In this document: one piece after another, positions 37,490 to 49,680 of the stretch
Layout of the letters: each line of letters begins with the position of its first letter
Numbering within the stretch: position 1 is the stretch's first letter
DNA from: Fomitopsis serialis
Taxonomy: Eukaryota; Basidiomycota; Agaricomycetes; Polyporales; Fomitopsidaceae
Reading direction: 5' to 3'
NCBI RefSeq assembly: GCF_022376445.1
Contig: NW_025955065.1
Coordinates: 79,717 to 143,716, forward strand
DNA length: 64,000 nt
Position numbers and translations under genes: made by a program
Notes under the pieces: model-generated
What the model saw: only the letters and a program-made list of their open reading frames with translations
Told to the model about the DNA's origin: nothing
Database searches by the model: none

Positions 37490-40400
37490 ATGAGCGCACC
37501 CGAGGTGCGCGCTGTCGTTTTTTACTTGTACAACAAGGAAGACTGATTGTATCTGCTGTATTCGTGGATGTAGGAATTGCCGGTGTACTCGGTTCCCGGA
37601 GAGAACGCAAAGACACCCGATCCCAATGCGATGTCGTCAACAAGCAATGCCATCCGTCAACCAAGCTTCAGCCAAAACGGCGGTTCTGGAACTAAGCCGT
37701 CAGTGAGTATGAGCAGAATCGAACGGCGAACAAGATCACTTACCTGTATACACAGGCATCCGACCCGGTCGGTGCGGGCACTACGGGAGCCCTCTCGTCG
37801 CCCCACGAAATCACGCCCGCAGCTTCAGACCAGGTGAGCGTGGTCGGTGGTCATTCAACTGCATGTCAAGATCTGACGTAAGATGTCAAAAGGGTTCAAA
37901 TGGGCGGTCGGATGCCAGTGAAACGAAGCATTCGACGGAGTCGGCAGACCACTCGATGAAGGATGCGACAACGCCGTCGGAAATGGAGACAGTTCTGACC
38001 AAAGTATTTGAGAAGTTTATGACGCCGCGGGAGCTGCAAACACCGTCTGTCACGATGGATGAAACTGCCTTGGTCAAAGTATTTGAGAGGTTTATGAAGG
38101 CACGGGAGCCGCAAACACCGTCGGTCACCGTGACGACGGATGAAACTGCCTTGACCAAAGTATTAGAGAAATTTATGAAGCCGCTGGACCCGCAAAAGGA
38201 AGAAGACGCGTGGCCGGTACTAGCGAGAGAGGTTTGGTCCTACGAAAAGGAGCGTATAAAACGGTGGCGCAATGAAATCAATACGCTTCTCGTCTTCGTA
38301 AGTCGTATCCACGCATTTCTCAACGTGACGACTTGATGCTGATCTATCTGTAGGCGGGCCTGTTCTCCGCCGTCCTCACTGCTTTTGTTGGAGCATACTA
38401 CGCCGTCCTGCTTCCACCGCCTGACTTCAACACAATCATCCTCGAGGGCATATCGGCGCAGCTCGGTAATACGTCTAGCAACCCCGACGTCGCACCCGCG
38501 AGCTCTTCGTCGCCCTTCCCTCCTGCACCCCCTGCACCCCGATGGATTGCGACCTTGTGGTTCGTGTCTCTGGTCTTCAGCCTCGGATCGGCGTCAGTCG
38601 CTCTCGCTGTCAACCAATGGCTGAATTTCCACGCGGAGCAATCAGGATTGCGAACTACAGAGCAGAAGGTTAGGACCTGGCAACTCCGTCGGGACGCCCT
38701 TAACAAGTGGAAGGTGGAGTTCATTGTTGGCCTCCTCCCATGCCTGTTGCAAGTGGCCCTCGTCCTATTTCTTGTCGGGATTGTGGGATACCTATGGGTG
38801 CTCGGGATTGACATCGCGGCCCCAAGCACGGTCTTCATTTGCATTCTCTTCCTCTTCCTCATCGTTACCTCATGTCTACCGGCACTAGTCGGACACAGCC
38901 CTTACAAGTCACCCCAGGCATGGTGGATATGCGAGACCTGCAGACGGGTACGGTGGCTCGTGTGCCAGCTGCCCCGACTCCGCCTATGCGCAGCTACTGG
39001 TCGTGGATGGCCGCAGGGATGGTGGCATCCAGGCTCTTTAATGCTCAAGCTCTGGAACGCGATTTGGCGGATCGCCCGTCGCGTCTGGAATTCCCTCCTT
39101 CTAGTCCCGAGCAAAACCATCACATGTCTAAAAGGGCCGACAAATCTGAGGTATCTTCGTGGTGAGTGAGACCTGCACTATGAGGAGGATCCGGAAGTTA
39201 CTGATCATACTGTTAGAGATCCTCCAGAACGAGCTTGCCATTGTACAAAAGCTTATGTCGACTTCTGACTGGCTGGCGCATGAACAGTTATATCTGGATA
39301 CCAGGGGTATCCACGAGGAAGAAAAGCCCCTGTTCTCGGACATCTATTCCATTGCACAGGACACAGAGGTTCTTCGCGCAATGGCAACCTGCGTGCGGGC
39401 GATGCCTATCACCCGAGCAATCAGCAATGTGACAGAAATTGGCCAAAAAGTTATCACCGCCCTCCAAAAACGACAGGATTCACGTTCCCGAGCGTCCGGG
39501 CCTTCTCGTCCGGCTCTTGGGAATCAACCGTTATCCGACAATCTAGACAGCACCGCTGCCGCCTTGATAGGTCGCATGGTGGCGCACACGTTCACTCGAG
39601 CAAAGACGGAACTCGACAACTGGGTCAGCACTCTGGATGTGGACTCAAACCGTCATATCTTAATCACACTTGCCCTTTCCATGCCTTTCGACAACGGTAT
39701 CGAGGCATGCATGCTACTGTTACGGCATCTGCAAGACCGATCTCAGGCTCCGAGTTTGCTGCCGCAGGGGACCGCCGGTCCGATGCTCCCAAACATCAAA
39801 GATGTGATGGACATGGGTGCACTCTTGTTCGCAGTTTTGTCAAACCACCAGTATTCACCATTGAGAGGGTCCAAGGCCTCTTCTCCGGAATCTGGTAATT
39901 TGTTGCAGCAAGGCGACTCGGTCAGCACCGCTACCGCCTCGATAGGTGGCATGGTGCTGGGCACAGTTATTCCACCACAGACAGGAGTCGACAACGACGC
40001 GCAGGCTCTCAGTTCGGACTCAAACCATCGCGTGTTATCTGGACTGATCCGCGCTATGCCTCTCGCCAATGGGACCAACGCCTGCATGACTTTGTTTCAG
40101 CATGTGCACGATGATCGACTGTCCACGGAACAACGAAGGGCCATGTTGGATGTTGTACAAACCATTTATGTGCCGATCGACTACCTCGCGGAGGACATGC
40201 GGTACTGGCAGGATTTCAGGATGCAGCAGGTGAGAACATACGACTGTGCACCGCATACCGAACTATATCGTCTGCACGACGTTCAAAGTAAGTCAACTTT
40301 GAAACATCTCCTTCAATCGCAAGAGGCTTAAGCTGAGATTCGGCATAGACTGGAAACTCGTGCATGCTGCACTCACGACGGTATATGCAGGCCAAGACCC

Positions 40401-41567
40401 TGTATCCGCCATTCAGATCACGACAACCGTTCTGGCCATATGCATGTTGTCTGTCATAAACGGGCACACATTGCCGGCCGAGCCATGGAGGGGAGCTTAC
40501 CTGGCCGACATGCTCCATAGTTTTGACAAGCACTTGGCCACCCTCCGTCGTACTAAGGAGCTGCAAGACGCTATGCAACACCTTCCTTCACCGGCGATTT
40601 ACAGGCTTGATTGGGTGTTGAGTCGCATGACCGACGACGACATCGCTTATTCCTTGGATACGACCAAGATTCTCCGGAACGTCACGATGTCCATTGGGCG
40701 GCGACTCCAATGGCTACTAGAACGCAACACATGGACGCCGCCAGGGACGGTCCAAGGGTTTCGCGTTTACTTGCCAGGGTAAGTCGATTTGACAAATTAT
40801 CGCGTAGAAGAGGCTGGTATAGACCCGAAAGGCTGGCCAGTCGTCTTCGACGCTCAGAATTTCAAGACACGCTGACACTTGCAACAGGGAAGGATGGCTC
40901 GAATGCGCTCCAGATGAGCCCCAGAGCGGAGGCAATCCCAGTCAACACATCGACTCCCCGCAGGCAGCGGGCCCAAGGCCTACATTGGCAGCTGTGGACG
41001 AGCAGGATCCCCCAGAGCTGCAAACAGGCAGCTCGATACGACCTATAATGCAGTTCATGTAAGCCGCGAACCTTGCACCTCCACTCGTTCAGTCGTCGCT
41101 GATCATATCCTTTCTCTAGCCGGGGATTCAAAGGGACTGCGGCGCAGGAACGCGACGCTGAGAAGGGGGCCATTGGGGCTGGTACGAACGTAGCATCCGA
41201 GGCGCACGGTGCAACGGACACCGCCCAGCCACACGTCAGCGAGGCCCCGCCGGTGACCGCTACGACGCTTCAAGTTGGCGAATGGCCGCAAGGGCAAGAG
41301 GCGACTCAAACGGAGCATTCGCAGCCACGAAATGCTACCGAAACGCATGCGGACGGCGCGGGTACCGCAAATGCAGTAGCGGAGGGAGGCACGTCCGCGA
41401 AAACAGGTCGTCAGGACGGACTCGTAGGCGCGGTCGAGCACGCAGATGAACGTCAAGGCGGCGACGCGCGTCCGAATCAGGAGGGATTAGCTGCACCGGG
41501 TGACGCACCTACACAACCGTCCGAGCCGCACCACGAGCCGGGCAGCCAGGATCAGAACAAGGGCTGA
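37490..41567 (+). CDS. DUF6535 domain multi-pass membrane protein, paralogue 3 (expanded)
   Basis: Spliced model of about 1184 aa: exons 37490-37504, 37574-37702, 37756-37833, 37893-38297, 38354-39161, 39217-40287, 40349-40778, 40888-41058, 41120-41567. Exon 1 encodes MSAPE; the core is LLVF/AGLFSAVLTAFVGAYY with four predicted helices. It differs from genes 1 and 2 in three ways: exon 4 holds three copies of the 'KVFEKFM' module where they have one; the region after 'TEIGQKV' carries a second copy of a roughly 110-aa module; and an extra intron (39162-39216) cuts the large exon. The intron at 40288-40348 is 61 nt with an in-frame stop, so it must be spliced, which proves the position of the matching introns in genes 1 and 2. 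The exon 4 acceptor (AAG at 37892) is uncertain. Confidence 0.83.
37984..38200 (+). repeat. Internal tandem repeat in DUF6535 gene 3
   Basis: Three tandem units of about 78-84 nt inside exon 4, each encoding 'ETxLxKVxExFMxxxxxQ' (..LTKVFEKFM.., ..LVKVFERFM.., ..LTKVLEKFM..). The spacing is a multiple of three, so the frame is kept. Genes 1 and 2 have a single unit. Confidence 0.85.
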
Positions 41568-43131
41568 TTCAGAGACGGATGATGGTGGTATCGACGTGTA
41601 CGTCCGATCGTGCGTTGCTGGGAAGACCATCGTCGCCAAATGCTGACGTTCCGCAGGCGGACGATTTGAGCCGATCCTTGACGAACTGCAGCCGATGATA
41701 CATAGACGAATCTCCGTGCAGGAACCAGTTCTTGGATTGCGATTGGCCGATATCAGGTAGTATACTCTTATTCTCGATGTAGCTGTTCGTGATGCTTTTG
41801 TAAGTACTAAGCTATGGTCTCGGAGCCTTGATACGTACGGGCTTACTGGGTGTCTACGATATAATTGTGTTCGCCGACCGGATGGCCTGAAGCTTCCGCG
41901 AGCAGGTGTTGTTGTCCACTCTCCGTATTGTGTTGTGTATTATTTGTTCGGTACGAATCGCTTCCCGTACGTCTGATTGAAAATGTTGTTAAACTATCGC
42001 ACATACCAATATGACCCGCCATGTTCCATCGAGCAGTTTGCGACAAGCGAGAGCGGATATAGAGGGGTAAAAGTCACATTGTGGATTCCGAAAATACTCC
42101 ACGACAACCGCTACAATTTGTGCCGCCGCGTCCACCCGACAATATCCGCACAGCGTTGTATGCTACCCTTGAGATAGCAGCGCTCGTACCTTGCGCCGGG
42201 TTGATGGACCTGCTTCTGCCACTGCTGTACTAGCATTTGCGTAGACAGGTAAGCTGCCAGTACGGACTCCATCGCATATAATCACATCGTACTCACATTC
42301 TCGCCCCTCAGGCGTCACCGCCTCTCGCTGTCATGAGCATCCTATGCGGCGGGCCCTCTCGTCTTCTCTGGGATGCATGCCTGGACGCATGGCGGAAGGG
42401 CGCCGCCACCTTCAACGCGGTACACATGGCGCGATCATCGAGCTGCAGCTTATCCGGTCGAGGATGCGGATGCTGGGCGACGTTCGCGAATGATATGATA
42501 GTGAACAATAGAGCTTGAATGAACAAATACAATGCAAGAGATGTAAGGAAGCTAACGAACGAGATAAAACGTACTGGCGGTGTTAGCTTGAGCGAAGTCA
42601 CCCAAATCTCCAACTCGGACCACTCAGACCTAGATGTTCCACCAGCGTATATGCTTAATGAAGACGGAGAGGCTTAGGGTGCAAGGAATTATGCATTTCC
42701 CAGTACGATCACGAGGCGTTGCAGTGTGACGGCCAGGCTACCGTCTCGCCGGACATGCACCATGTTCTGGTGAAAGCGACCTGTTCCTTCGGGCGTGCGT
42801 GTGGAGCTCAAGTTGCGATCAATTGAGAGTATGGGGAGTGGTTAGATGGCACTGAGCAGCCGCACCTTCAAGCTAGTGACTGGGAGCGATCCAGTCGCTT
42901 CTAACCGGATGCGTCTCGAGCCCGCCAGCGGAGATATGTCGAGGGCGCATAATAGATTGCATCACAACAGCATCCGGTGGATGAAAGACAGGCGACAGCG
43001 GGCCCGAGGACAGAGATCAGGGGGCTGAGGCCTGAGGAACTTGGAACACTGGCCAAACACTGGTGGTCGCCGTGGCGGGAGGACGATAGCCACGTGCACC
43101 GTGTCGAGGAGGTCGATGAGGCGCCGGTCGA
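41568..43131. other. Intergenic, 3' flank of DUF6535 gene 3
   Basis: 41568-42700 is related to the flanks of genes 1 (10310-11480) and 2 (34059-34910). 42780-43130 is related to 34960-35300 ('ggcactgagcagc', 'gccacgtgcaccgt'). Minus-strand ORFs up to 101 codons occur (42308-42613) with no recognised motif. No gene supported. Confidence 0.6.
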
Positions 43132-43440
43132 CACTGCGGACAAACCGCGTTGTGCGAAGCGCTCACATGGTACTTACATTGAAAGGGCGTGTATATTTTT
43201 ACGGCTCTAAGTCGGAGCTCCTAACATAGGGAAGGGGATTCCTTTGTTCGGCCTAACATTTTGAATGTTCCTAGAATCGGGAATGTAAGTGTTATGTTCT
43301 TCCTATGTTCCGAAATCGTGCCATGTTCTAGGAATGTACTTCCCATGTTAGGGAAGTTCACTTGATGGCTTACTAATATACACGCCCTTGCAATGTTAGG
43401 CCTATGTAAGCGCCTCGCACAATCCGGGTTGTCCGCAGTG
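43132..43440. mobile_element. MITE-like foldback element with long terminal inverted repeats
   Basis: 309 bp. The left arm from 43132 (CACTGCGGACAA..) is the imperfect reverse complement of the right arm ending at 43440 (..TTGTCCGCAGTG). Matching continues through 'tgtgcga.gcgct.acat' to 'cattg.aagggcgtgtatat', so each arm is about 70 bp. CGA flanks both ends (43129-43131, 43441-43443) as a possible 3-bp target-site duplication. The middle is AT-rich with repeated 'tatgttc/gaatgt' words and has no ORF. The related interval near 35300-35340 lacks it. The ends resemble a cut-and-paste DNA transposon relic; the superfamily is not clear (an inner TTA pair at 43174-43176 and 43396-43398 would instead suggest PIF/Harbinger). 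Confidence 0.7.
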
Positions 43441-43443
43441 CGA

Positions 43444-45601
43444 CCTCCTCCGCTTGGATGCCTCCTGCGACGGGGCAGCCGTGCAACACCTCGAAGTTGT
43501 GCTTAATTTCGGTCTGGAATCTGTCTTGCACGCACAGTCTTCGGCCTCGAAGGATACACTGAATCACTGTTGGTTTAGACATCCCGCGAATGCGATGTTA
43601 GGACGGTGTCACGTACACCCAAAGAGACGAGGCTCGCTGACGGAAGCAACAGGTCAGGAGAATGCGCGCTATGTTCACTGAGATGCGGAGGCTGAAGTCC
43701 GTTGATATGCGCATACACCTGAATAGTATCGTTGAGCTCGCATGGCGGAATCGCAGGTGAAGACGTACGACCCGGGCGTGACAATCAAGTACTGTATCTA
43801 GTCCGGATTCTTGCTGTCGATACGTCTCACCACTCGCGTGCATCATGAGCGAGCTTCCCAAGATCCTTTGGACTGTATCTCGCTACTCTGCGCCTCATCC
43901 GCGCTGTCCATTCAGCAGGCAATATACTTAGTCATCGTTCACTCGGCACTTGTGTCCTTGACCTCGAGCAAGACCAAGATAGATAGTCACATCCAGTTGT
44001 ATCATCCCGAGGAACACAGACCTGAGACAAGCTTGCAGGCACGAACGTCGGACTCGGAGGGGGCCGTCGAGGTCCTGGAGGTTGAGTGGCAAGTCATGGC
44101 CGAGACGCACGAGGTAGATACGATCCTGGCGACGAGGTGTGTTCCTGCATTAAATACTCGTATCGCATGTTGTATTGACTTGCGATCAGCCTCGCTAGGT
44201 GACTGTTATGCAACAGATTCCAAGGCTCACCAAGATGCGAGCTGGGCGCGATCACGACCTTTTCGTGAGCGTCACAAGAGATCCTGAGGGCGTGTATGTT
44301 CACAATCGTACTTCTCACCCTTGGGCACAGATGTTGCAGTGCTTCCCGTTACTGATATCGTAGCGAACCCCAACTTGTTTGCACATCATCGCAGTGTTAG
44401 GCTTCTGTCAATACTCCCGAGCTCCCGGGCCTCGCTACGGCGTGACATCAGCCTTGAGTATGTCAACGTCCTTTCCACGCAGTGCACGCATCTCATTTGA
44501 ACACACATATAGGGCTCGTGAGGACAGCGCGAGCGCAGAACATCGAGGGCCCGGCCGGTCAACGCGTGTTGTACCCATTCATCCTAGCCTATCCACCCAA
44601 TCACTACTTACGGACTCGGTTATCGAACAGATTTAGACCCTTGACACGACCTCCGAGCAACGTACACGATGTTTTGACCTCTGAAGGACGTGAACTTCAT
44701 CCTTCGACGTGAGTGGATCTCGACGGACTGATCTCCTACTTACTTCCGCCCTCTATCGACGAGCGGTTCAGCAGCTGGAGGATGCGGGCGTTTGCAGGGT
44801 ACTTACGAGATCATCGAACGCGTTCCTAATGAGCCGTGTGACTCGAGTACGTGCTTTCCACGGATCAGGACCCTGGCGCGTAGTTCGTCAAACTCGGGAG
44901 CGCTCGTCGTTTCGACACTGGACGTCCACTGAGGTGGACGACACGCACCATGGAAGCCTCGTAATAGGTTGATACAGTTGTTATGGATACTGTACGCACG
45001 GCTTCATGGGCGTGAAGTTGACCTTGAGCCCAGTCCGAATTGGGCCCGGTCGCGGTGGGACCATGTTGCTTGGAGCTGCCATGTCGCCCACTGGCAGTCG
45101 CTGCCGTGTCCGCACGTCCAGTGTATCCACAGCTCACCACAATTCCAAAGATATGTATAGAATCCAGTTACGAAAAATCTGTATGGGAGGCACGTCGGTC
45201 TTCGCGGAGGAATGCTGGGACTCGCCGGGCGGTCGTGCGCAACGCAGATTCCAGAAGCGAACTCGCCTGCCACCGACTGGTAAAGATGAGATCTCAGGCG
45301 CTTCACGGGCAATGCACGGTGGGGCCCGGCTCGGGCTCAGCTCGGGCTATCCGTATTAAGCTGCATGTTGGAAACCCTCCGACCCATACCGCTCCCGTTT
45401 AGGTCCTCCTGCAAGGTGATTCCTCGCCTTTCGAGTTGCTCTCGGATCTGTTAACGATAACAAGTATCACAAGCCTATTCAGGAAAATCGGCGCCACCGT
45501 GGTAAGTGGCAGGCGGCAGTCTCACTATCATTTGGACAAAGTCGGAAACTAGAATTACAGAGCATCAAAGCACAGCCGTGGTTAAGGCAAGGAAGCCTCG
45601 A
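43444..45601. other. Intergenic, duplicated sequence
   Basis: 43470-44250 is related to 35360-36250, and 44380-44960 to 5630-6020 and 36370-36600: the upstream flank of a DUF6535 gene but without the gene body. From about 45280 ('ggtaaagatg..atct') it resembles the repeat before the 3' end of DUF6534 gene A. No gene recognised. Confidence 0.6.
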
Positions 45602-47647
45602 CTACGGATAGCGAGATAGACTATCATCTGCAGAATGGCCTCTGTACGTATCCAAGCGAATAGTTTCCGGGTTCGTGGACGCGACCTTCCTGGCACCGAC
45701 CTTAGTCGTGCCCTCTGTGAAGCCGGATACGTAGGACACCCCGTTTCCGGTCTTCAGGTGTTGGCGGGCGTTCAGGCTGAAGGAAATGTCAATGAGGCAC
45801 GAGTTAGCGCAGACGATGGGAGCCCATGATCGTTGCTTACACGGCCATCATCGAGTTGACATACACTGTGAGTAATACTCGGTGAGTTCGAGCATCAAAG
45901 TAGACATGCTGTGGCGTACTCTTGACCCCCGCACAGTTGAAGATGAACCACGTCAACGTGCTGGGTGCGATGGAAGACAAGAACTAACGCGGCGCTCTTT
46001 AGCTCGGGGCGCCGACGAGTGTCAAACACAATGACGAACCATTCCTAGATTTACGATCTGTATCACGCTTGAAGGCGACCAGTCTGGGATCAGCGAGATG
46101 GTCCAGTGGGAGCGGCGAAACTCACGTCGTGAGGATCCCGCGATTGACGATGTAGACTGTTAGTGTCTTGATGAGATTGTCGGTGCTTCAGACGTATGTC
46201 AGCCCAATACAGAGCGAAACGCGGAGATATTGCATACTGTTTGAAGCCCGTCATTCTGCTGCGCAACGTCCACCAGAGGGCAGCACATATACATATGTCT
46301 GCCCCTGCGGCAGCGCAGTTATTGACTGCGCTCGGCACCTGCGTGTCTGTCACCTCAAATAACTTCATCGCACTTGGCCTAGAGGCTTACCACGTCCGGG
46401 CGAAGAGTATTCGAGATGATCCAGCCGTGCGTACTGAGATCACGTCAATGTGTGGCCATTCGTGACCTATGGCTCTGCTCACGCAGTATCGTATACTCCC
46501 ACTGTCAATGGCGAAGGAGTTATTAGTGTCGTTCGTGATCTGCCATGAATAACGTCATCTCACCGAAGCCAAATGCTAGTATTGTCCGTGGTCAGTGGTC
46601 ACCATACAGGTGATCATGATTCTTCGGACTTAACTCACCGAGGGCCAGTAGAGATAGGACCAACTATGCTCAGTCATGTTGATATCAGCATACGACGGTC
46701 CGATGACTAGAAAAGTGCACTCACGGGAGGGATAGTCACCGCCAGTCGCATTTTATACGTTGTTCCAAACTGCTCAAGTACTGAGAAACGTAGAGATGGT
46801 TGAGCGTTAGCGATCAGATGTAAATTAGACTCACGCTGCCAGATTCCGTGAATATAGAAGCTAAGCATCGTGATACGAGTCAGTCTTCACGGAATTTCTA
46901 GAGCTTGTGGATTTGAATACATTTGCACGATGCATATAGTCGCGCGCTGGGCGGATTATCAGTCGTAGGTTATGTTTATTCAATTCTTCAAGGAGTATCC
47001 GCACCAACATCGCATATTGCACCTATGTGTCGGATTTGATTTATGTCCGCCGGCTGAACCTCCAATGAGAGATTGAAAAACTCACTGCATACAATCTTAA
47101 TTGAACTCTACATTAGAAGGAAGCAGACAGCGTGAACAGAAACGAAGTACTTCGGCACGACGATAAGGGCAAGTAGCTGCCCATGGCCCTGGACGACGAA
47201 AGACCATGTAATCTGCCATATTCATAACCTCGCTTAGCATCCGACAGGCCATTAAGATGTCTGGAGACCACATACGCCGACGTCCGAGATGGTTATGGCC
47301 GTGTCGAGTGCCCTTATCGACCTAGTCAGTCCCGTGCTACCGAGTGTCAAGCCCTCGCACCAACAAAGTTGAAAAAACCTAGAGGGTCCACTTAAAATCA
47401 GGGTTATACTACGTCGTGACAAATACAAAACGCACGAGTATCTTCACGAGTAGTCTGTCGCGGCGCAGATAGTTCCAGGAATAATACGCAACTTGAGCCA
47501 ATGTCGAGCCGTAGAACCTGCCAGTGCAACGAATCAGTTCGAGTCCCTGACAAGGCAGTACCAGAGAAAGACTCACAATGCGGAGAACAGCGCGCCAATG
47601 AATACACTACCCACAGTAGGGTTCAAATCGAGTTGTAGGGTAGACAT
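45602..47647 (-). CDS. DUF6534-type integral membrane protein, paralogue B (multi-exon)
   Basis: Minus strand. Exon 1 (47647-47577) encodes MSTLQLDLNPTVGSVFIGAL.. and ends at a GTGAGT donor; exon 2 encodes FYGSTLAQVAYYSWNYLRRD. Near 46240-46330 is NCAAAGADICICAALWWTL..RMTGFKQ, near 46124-46185 TDNLIKTLTVYIVNRG, near 45840-45870 TVYVNSMMAV, and the last exon (45776-45602) encodes LNARQHLKTGNGVSYVSGF and ends at TAG after ..SLSRYP. These are DUF6534 hallmarks in the right order. The same intron cuts between MMAV and LNAR as in paralogue A. The central exons could not be joined with certainty and may contain damage. Role unknown; a membrane protein is likely. Confidence 0.65.
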
Positions 47648-49410
47648 ACTCCGCGGAATGGTTGAGGCTGAAGCAGGATGAACAACTCAAAAGCGCAACT
47701 TCGGGATATCACATACACAAAGATACGATGTCCAAGCTTTATAATACAAGTTGACTTTTTTTCTCGCCATCACGAATTACACCCAACGACCTGCCACCAG
47801 ACTGGCACGGTCGTACTTACCACGACTCGGACAAAGTACTACGATACCATTGAGGCACTCCGACGGGAATCCATGCTCTTCTGCGCAGTCCAGTCTCATC
47901 AATGTTGCGATTGAGAAGCTCAGGATGTCTGAGAATCAGATAGTGAAGCCTCAAGTATCAATGATGGTACGTCGTGGAGGAGGAGGGGATCATTCAGTCC
48001 GGTGGGCAATTCAGAGAATCATCCATAATGACGGGCGTGACCGAGCCTCGGAGTTACCATATGAGGCAAATCATTTAGACGCCGATGCTCGAGGAAGGTC
48101 GAGCGCTGGTGGAGGCTAGTGGTCTATTATTGATGTTTCTACTGATCTTACGCACACCGTCCTGGGATTCGTCAAGTTCTCTCTCACAGCTAGAGTCCTG
48201 AGGCATCCGGGAGAATATTCCAGCTGAAATGCTCAATTTTCACCGTCATAAGCAAGTCATGTACCGAGTCTCGTAACTCCGAGTCGGTGGTCTCAGGCAT
48301 GTCGTTGACAGAAGCCAAACACCCTCAGAATTCGATGTCTGGTGAGCACATACTCAATGAAAAACATCCGGTGTCTCATAACGCCTTATCAAACCGGACT
48401 GCTGTGCCATCTTCTGCATCATCGTACCCTGCCAGTGGAGCTCGCTGGACCCTCCTCACGCGGAAGCTGTCCGAGTCGCAGTCTGGGAGGATGGCCGTCG
48501 ATGACATGATCGACAGTATCGCCGATTGTTATACTGCGGCCTCAGCTTATCACCACTGCCTTCTATCATCATATTTCCTATCTCTTCGATGGCAGTTGGA
48601 GAGGTCCGTGAACAATAGTCACTGCCACCGAGGGTCTCGTTCCGCGAGACCCTGGGAGGGCTCTCCGAGCTTTCCGGACCTGTTACATAACGGTCAGGAT
48701 AATCCCCGGGTAGTGAGTTCATCCTGTGAATCGCATCATTGAACGCTTTGACCCAAATGCAGGGTCCTAGGGTGTATCGGAACGTTGCTCGCTGCATTGT
48801 ACTGGCGATCTCAGGCTACAAGGCACTATCAGCGTACTATGATCAAGGCCCGACATGCTGACATGGTCCCATGATATGCATTGCGATCGCCCACGCTATA
48901 GAAGGTCAGCGCAGTCATTCGACTTCATAATTCTTGGCTATGCCCTTTGCCCGCATCTACTCATCCATCACCATTCTCAGGAGGTTTGAAGGCATCACCG
49001 TCAAATCATCAACTGGAGTCGCTATCATCTCCTAACGTGTATGTAACGTTTTCACATACCTGAGCATCCTCCAGGTACATGTTGAAGTCTGCGTTGGCTC
49101 AGGATATCATAGTCCCGAGCCTGGGTGAACACACCGCAGGATAACAATCGGAGCAGCGTGTTGACTGCCAACTTGCCGACGAACTTGCCGTGAATGCGCC
49201 GCCATCTTATGCCAGAAGTCAAGGTGGTTGAGACCTGGCCGCGGGAAGGCATGCGCAGCCAATACTATATGCCACTGCCTTACAGGCTGTTCGGCGGTGT
49301 ACTCAGGGTCCGTCTATTCGTTCTTTTTCATTCATTCCGGAATGATAGATGTGTGCATCAATCTTCAGGCTTCGCAGTGCTTTGGAAAACCCACCACGCT
49401 GTCGCGGTGA
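47648..49410. other. Intergenic, no gene recognised
   Basis: The first 400 bp are the 5' flank of DUF6534 gene B and match 16570-16930. From about 48120 the sequence is not repeated elsewhere in the window. A 151-codon frame at 48287-48742 has no recognisable motif. The short minus-strand frame at 49052-49252 is also unassigned. Confidence 0.5.
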
Positions 49411-49680
49411 GTGTCAGGCAGAACATCCATGACGTTGACGTGTACAGATTCTCACCGAATATACGATGGTCTGCAGAACGGAGTCTTAAGCTGGGCCATT
49501 CATGATTCAATTAACAAGGACCCAGATTTTGTGCAGACGGCCGACGTGTTGTCTGCGATCAAAACAGTCCGCGATCTAAACAGCCTGACATTCATCAAGC
49601 TTCACAAGTCGGGTCGAACATTTTGTTGTGACCCGGGAACCCGTGATAGCGACACCCTTGTCCGGTGAGTCTGTTCATAC
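49411..49680 (+). pseudogene. Possible RNase H-like fragment
   Basis: A frame through here reads TDSHRIYDGLQNG, then ..IHDSINKDPDFVQTADVLSAIKTVRD.., then LTFIKLHKSG and DPGTRDSDTLVR. This order resembles the second half of RNase H domains (TDS..V..GL, N..L...., .F.KV.GHSG, GN..AD.LA). The first half (YTDGS, E) was not found upstream, and key residues after the His are poorly kept. It may be a relic of a transposon or of one of the RNase H genes common in agaricomycetes. It could also be chance resemblance. Confidence 0.35.
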
